38,426 bases of DNA from Deltaproteobacteria bacterium. Its GTDB lineage: Bacteria; Bdellovibrionota; JACOXK01; 2-02-FULL-40-11. Under the pieces are notes generated by a model. The model saw only the letters and a list, made by a program, of their open reading frames with translations. It was not told the DNA's origin and did not search any database. A program made the position numbers and the translations under genes. Every line of letters begins with the position of its first letter. Position 1 is the stretch's first letter. Shown here piece after piece: positions 35,026 through 38,426 of this stretch. Location of the stretch: positions 1 to 38,426 of the forward strand of contig JACQJD010000079.1 in the NCBI GenBank assembly GCA_016198185.1. Reading direction: 5' to 3'.

Positions 35026-35430
35026 CTATGCTTGAGGAAGAATATTGGATTTCACAAAATCAATAATGTCTTTTAAAGAGGTTCCGGGCGTAAATACTTT
35101 TTTGACACCCATCTTGGACAGTTTTTTAAAATCTTCTTCTGGAACAATCCCCCCCAAAATAATGGGAATATGCTGCATCTTATTTTTTTTCAGAAATTCA
35201 TAAATCTGTTCAATGAGCGCTAAGTGAGCCCCCGATAAAATAGAAACACAAATACCGTCGACATCTTCTTGCAATGCGGCCGTCACAATCATTTGGGGGG
35301 TCTGATGAAGCCCCGTATAAATGACTTCAACCCCAGCATCTCTTAACGCACGGGCCACCACTTTGATGCCACGGTCATGGCCATCTAGGCCAGCTTTTGA
35401 AAGCAACAATCTTAACGGTCGAGTCATCAT
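35026..35430 (-). CDS. Acyl-CoA mutase small subunit, coenzyme B12-binding
   Basis: The 134-residue protein is a single B12-binding domain. It has the base-off cobalamin motif DGHDRG (Asp16, His18, Gly21), the SILSGAH loop and GGIVPEEDF near the nucleotide tail. Its size equals the separate small subunits of isobutyryl-CoA and archaeal methylmalonyl-CoA mutases (about 136 residues). It starts immediately after the stop of the large subunit gene (TAAATG), so expression is coupled. Together with that subunit it forms a carbon-skeleton mutase. Confidence 0.93.
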   Translation of the reverse strand: MMTRPLRLLLSKAGLDGHDRGIKVVARALRDAGVEVIYTGLHQTPQMIVTAALQEDVDGICVSILSGAHLALIEQIYEFLKKNKMQHIPIILGGIVPEEDFKKLSKMGVKKVFTPGTSLKDIIDFVKSNILPQA

Positions 35431-37011
35431 TTAAATCACTGCTTTTTCAGTGTATCCTCCAAATACTGTTTTCAAAGCCTCACACATTTCACCCAAAGTC
35501 GCATAGCGTCGCACCGCTTCCATCATGAGAGGCATGAGATTTTGCTTTCCTCTGGCTGCTTGTTTCATTTGCTCTAAAACCTCTCTCACAGAAGCATCCT
35601 GTCGCTCCTGTTTTATTTTTTTGAGTGCCGCTACTTGTTTTTTCTGAATGGCTTCGTCAATATAAAGGGTTTCAATGGACTCTTCTTCTGTTTGAACATA
35701 TTTATTCACCCCAACAATAATTTTTTCCTTTTGTTCCAATTGCTTTTGATAATGATACGCAGCTCTTGCAATTTCTTGTTGGGGAAAGTTTTTTTCGATC
35801 GCAGCAATGATGCCACCCATCTCATCAATCTTTTCAATCAACGTTTTGGCCTCTTGCTCGAGGGTGTTCGTCAAACTTTCTACAAAAAAGGATCCCCCCA
35901 GAGGGTCAACCGCATTTACAACACCTGTTTCTTCGGCAATAATTTGCTGGGTCCTGAGTGCCACCCGTGCAGAAAATTCTGTCGGCAACGCCAATGTTTC
36001 ATCCAGAGAATTCGTGTGCAAAGATTGCGTCCCCCCCAACACCCCAGATAAAGCTTGAATCGCGGTTCTCACAATATTGTTATAGGGCTGTTGTGCCGTC
36101 AAACTACACCCTGCGGTTTGGGTGTGAAAACGCAATTTCCAAGATCTTGGATCTTTCGCATGAAAACGCTCTCGCATGATTTTTGCCCACAGTCTTCGGG
36201 CCGCACGGTATTTCGCAATTTCTTCAAAAAAATCGCTGTGGGCATTAAAGAAAAAAGAAAGCCGTGGCGCAAATTCATCCACGTCCAGGCCTGCTTCTAT
36301 TCCCGCTTGAACATATCCAATGCCATCGGCCAACGTAAAAGCAAGTTCTTGAGCAGCCGTAGAACCGGCTTCTCGAATATGATATCCAGAAATGGAAATC
36401 GTATTCCATTTGGGTACATCCCGTGTGCAAAACACCATCATGTCTTGAATAATTCTCATCGAAGGTCTCGGCGGATAAATCCACTCTTTTTGAGCAATGT
36501 ATTCTTTTAAGATATCATTTTGAATGGTGCCCCCCACTTTGGAAAGCGCTACCCCCTGTTTTTCTGCCACCACAAAATACATCGCAAGCAACACCATCGC
36601 AGGGCCATTGATCGTCATCGAGGTTGTGACTTGATCGAGGGGAATGCCTTGAAATAAAATTTCCATGTCTTGGAGGGTATCAATGGCCACCCCACATTTA
36701 CCGACTTCTCCCAAGGATCTTGGATCGTCCGAATCAATCCCCATGAGCGTTGGCATATCAAAAGCCACACTTAAACCATGTTGCCCTTGTTCCAAGAGCA
36801 GCTGATAGCGGCGATTGGTTTCATGCGCCGTTCCAAATCCTGAAAAAAGCCGGATGGTCCAAGGCTTTCCACGATACATGGTTTCATGAATCCCACGCGT
36901 ATAGGGGTACTCCCCTGCACGACCTAAATCATGTTCCAAATCAACATTCTTTAAATCATCTGCCGTATAAACTTCTTTGATTTCTAAATCTGAAATGGTT
37001 GAAAATTTCAT
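35431..37011 (-). CDS. Coenzyme-B12 acyl-CoA mutase large subunit, probably isobutyryl-CoA type
   Basis: The 526-residue TIM-barrel subunit clearly belongs to the methylmalonyl-CoA mutase family: [57 protein letters not shown]. Using MCM numbering from memory (Tyr89, Arg207, His244), the equivalent residues here are Phe56, Gln174 and His211, with identical spacings of 118 and 37. Phe/Gln is the isobutyryl-CoA mutase pair (F80/Q198), not the methylmalonyl-CoA pair. The likely reaction is isobutyryl-CoA to butyryl-CoA. The ATG at 37011 is preferred; a GTG at 37038 adds nine residues. The gene lies between an acyl-CoA dehydrogenase and the small subunit. Confidence 0.9.
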   Translation of the reverse strand: MKFSTISDLEIKEVYTADDLKNVDLEHDLGRAGEYPYTRGIHETMYRGKPWTIRLFSGFGTAHETNRRYQLLLEQGQHGLSVAFDMPTLMGIDSDDPRSLGEVGKCGVAIDTLQDMEILFQGIPLDQVTTSMTINGPAMVLLAMYFVVAEKQGVALSKVGGTIQNDILKEYIAQKEWIYPPRPSMRIIQDMMVFCTRDVPKWNTISISGYHIREAGSTAAQELAFTLADGIGYVQAGIEAGLDVDEFAPRLSFFFNAHSDFFEEIAKYRAARRLWAKIMRERFHAKDPRSWKLRFHTQTAGCSLTAQQPYNNIVRTAIQALSGVLGGTQSLHTNSLDETLALPTEFSARVALRTQQIIAEETGVVNAVDPLGGSFFVESLTNTLEQEAKTLIEKIDEMGGIIAAIEKNFPQQEIARAAYHYQKQLEQKEKIIVGVNKYVQTEEESIETLYIDEAIQKKQVAALKKIKQERQDASVREVLEQMKQAARGKQNLMPLMMEAVRRYATLGEMCEALKTVFGGYTEKAVI

Positions 37012-37049
37012 TAGCCGGAAGATTACCGACTTTGACACACAAAATCAAT

Positions 37050-38177
37050 TCATAAATGGGCCGCAATGACCAGTCGTTGAATTTCAGAAGTTCCCTCATA
37101 AATTTCGGTAATTTTAGCATCTCTAAAAAAGCGTTCCACTGGGTAATCTTGGGTGTATCCATACCCACCAAAAATTTGAATGGCATCGGTCGTCACTTTC
37201 ATCGCTGTTTGGGAAGCGTAGAGTTTTGCCATGGCCGCTTCTTTGCTAAAAGAATGGTTGGCACCTTGAAGGATCGCTGCCCGATGAACCAAGAGGCGTG
37301 CAGCATCGATTTGAGTGGCCATATCGGCCAACATCCATTGAATGGCTTGAAATTCGAAAATAGGTTGACCAAATTGTTTACGCTCTTTTGCATAAGCCGT
37401 TGCCGCTTCCAGGGCAGCTCTTGCAATCCCAACGGATTGAGCACCAATCCCAATTCGTCCGCTGTCCAGCGTTCGCAAAGCGATTTTAAATCCTTGTCCT
37501 TCTTCGCCTAATAAATTTTCGGCTGGAACTTCAACATCCTGAAAAATTACTTGAGAACAACCAGAAGCGCGAATCCCCATTTTCTTTTCAATTTTACCCA
37601 CTTCTATCCCCGGCCATTTTTTTTCAACCACAAACGCAGAAATACCTTTCTTTTTCAGGGTTCGATCGGTTTTGGCAAAAACAATGGCAATGTCCGCTTG
37701 GGGACCATTGGTAATAAAATTTTTGGTCCCCGTTAAGATGTATTTTCCTTCTTTTTTTTGGGCAACTGTTTGTTGATTGCCTGCATCGGACCCTGCATCG
37801 GGTTCTGACAAACAAAAGCACCCAAGTTGTTTTCCAGAAGCCAAAGGCACCAAATATTTTTTCTTCTGGGCCTCAGAGCCAAACAAAAGCAACGGCTCAC
37901 AGACCAAAGAATTATTCACAGACATAATGACAGCCGTAGAGGCACACGCCACTGCAATTTCTTCGAGCGCCAATACATAAGATAGGTGATCCAAGCCACT
38001 GCCGCCATCGCTTTGCGGAACAGAAATGCCCATCAACCCCAAAGCCGCTAATTTTTGGATGATCTCGGTTGGGAACTTCCCCTCTGCATCCAAAGCTTTG
38101 GCATACATTGAAATTTCTTTTTGAGCGAAAGACCTTGCAAGATCTTGAATCAGCTTGTGCTGTTCTGACAGCATCAT
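37050..38177 (-). CDS. Short/branched-chain-type acyl-CoA dehydrogenase
   Basis: The 375-residue FAD enzyme oxidises acyl-CoA to trans-2-enoyl-CoA and passes electrons to ETF. Family motifs are LSEPDAGSDAG, FITNGPQADI, RKQFGQPIFEFQAIQ, the signature QIFGGYGYTQDYPVERFFRD and the catalytic Glu361 in IYEGTSEIQ. A glutamate at this position is typical of the short-chain butyryl-CoA and 2-methyl-branched enzymes. It lies 38 nt upstream of the mutase large-subunit gene, so the pair could form a route from isobutyryl-CoA through butyryl-CoA to crotonyl-CoA. TTGACT at 38210-38215 (minus strand) is a possible -35. Confidence 0.94.
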   Translation of the reverse strand: MMLSEQHKLIQDLARSFAQKEISMYAKALDAEGKFPTEIIQKLAALGLMGISVPQSDGGSGLDHLSYVLALEEIAVACASTAVIMSVNNSLVCEPLLLFGSEAQKKKYLVPLASGKQLGCFCLSEPDAGSDAGNQQTVAQKKEGKYILTGTKNFITNGPQADIAIVFAKTDRTLKKKGISAFVVEKKWPGIEVGKIEKKMGIRASGCSQVIFQDVEVPAENLLGEEGQGFKIALRTLDSGRIGIGAQSVGIARAALEAATAYAKERKQFGQPIFEFQAIQWMLADMATQIDAARLLVHRAAILQGANHSFSKEAAMAKLYASQTAMKVTTDAIQIFGGYGYTQDYPVERFFRDAKITEIYEGTSEIQRLVIAAHL

Positions 38178-38288
38178 GGCTCACAAACTTACTGTAAACA
38201 AAAAGACGAAGTCAACGTGATTTCCAAAATTCTTCCAGCCGCCTCGCAGCTGTTTTTTTAAAACATTAAATTCTAATGAGATTTTAAT

Positions 38289-38314
38289 ATTTTCCGTCGG
38301 AAAATCGTTATAAT
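38289..38314 (+). promoter_or_regulatory. Promoter with overlapping dyad, reading out of the window
   Basis: A perfect -10 TATAAT lies at 38309-38314. Just upstream is a palindrome, ATTTTCCG (38289-38296) and CGGAAAAT (38298-38305), placed where the -35/spacer would be. No good -35 exists, so a regulator binding the dyad could repress or activate. The stretch 38178-38426 otherwise holds no gene and is AT-rich. Confidence 0.5.
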
Positions 38315-38411
38315 ATTATTTTAAGAATTATATTTCTTTTGGACACTATCAAAAAATTTCTACAAAAAATAATTCTCATCCAATTTTAACAAAAGATAAA
38401 GGGTCGTGATT

Positions 38412-38426
38412 AGGAGGCGTTAGAGA
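38412..38426 (+). other. Ribosome binding site of a gene starting just beyond the right edge
   Basis: AGGAGG at 38412-38417 is followed by nine bases to the end of the window, ideal spacing for a start codon at about 38427. With the promoter at 38309-38314 it predicts a plus-strand gene with a leader of about 105 nt. Confidence 0.5.

Noticed and set aside
35635-36510. 138- and 151-codon plus-strand frames
   Set aside because: Both lie antisense to the conserved mutase large subunit and show no signals or family features.

Overview
The window looks like chromosome from a Gram-negative bacterium of moderate G+C (judged by eye, not counted). It encodes lipoproteins with Cys-Gly-run N-termini, a SPOR-domain protein, the lipid II flippase MurJ, a Flp/TadE/TadG-type pilin cassette, a PEP-CTERM-like protein and a B12-dependent acyl-CoA mutase. 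Many genes code for large exported proteins of no obvious family. That combination recalls uncultured deltaproteobacterial or Bdellovibrionota-like lineages (for example UBA10199). This placement is an inference from gene content only. No phage genes, transposases, integrases or CRISPR arrays were seen.

Layout. 1-250: start of an exported protein leaving the left edge, preceded by a palindromic dispersed repeat and a 15-bp tandem repeat. 250-3583 (minus): ychF, then a double-length ThyX-like gene, then a fatty-acid-hydroxylase-family membrane protein, apparently one operon. 3653-5272: murJ, whose 3' end overlaps convergent queF by 92 nt. 5627-6163: an anchored Cys-rich protein upstream of queF. 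6268-11848 (minus): two long exported proteins, one a lipoprotein with an EF-hand and a long coiled coil. 11849-12333: a tRNA-Ala(GGC) gene whose 5' end is duplicated around an inserted copy of the dispersed repeat. 12382-12843: PEP-CTERM-like protein with a clear terminator. 12989-15199: copper-type P1B ATPase. 15285-16850: exported YiiX-like putative peptidase. 16847-17632: methyltransferase. 17633-18112: 480 nt with two strong stem-loops and a terminator, a candidate non-coding RNA. 18113-22246: a 1377-residue lipoprotein with eight Ig-like modules and thrombospondin-type-3 calcium repeats. 22240-24138 (minus): SPOR protein, mannose-6-phosphate-isomerase-type cupin and mannose-1-phosphate guanylyltransferase.

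24397-32387 (plus): ten tightly packed genes. A Flp-like pilin, two TadE-like and one TadG-like pseudopilin are followed by a tiny membrane protein, a TPR/PEGA protein, a 933-residue lipoprotein, two related exported SRPBCC/START-like proteins and a membrane-anchored stand-alone subtilase-propeptide-like protein. No Tad ATPase, secretin or platform gene lies here. This is the best candidate for an undescribed surface or secretion system.

32407-38177 (minus): acyl-CoA dehydrogenase, large and small subunits of a coenzyme-B12 acyl-CoA mutase, then an exported alkaline-phosphatase-superfamily enzyme. The mutase has Phe and Gln where methylmalonyl-CoA mutase has Tyr and Arg, so an isobutyryl-CoA-type reaction is favoured. 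Isobutyryl-CoA would then be isomerised to butyryl-CoA, a plausible substrate for the dehydrogenase. The right edge holds a promoter, a dyad and a Shine-Dalgarno site for a plus-strand gene starting just outside the window.
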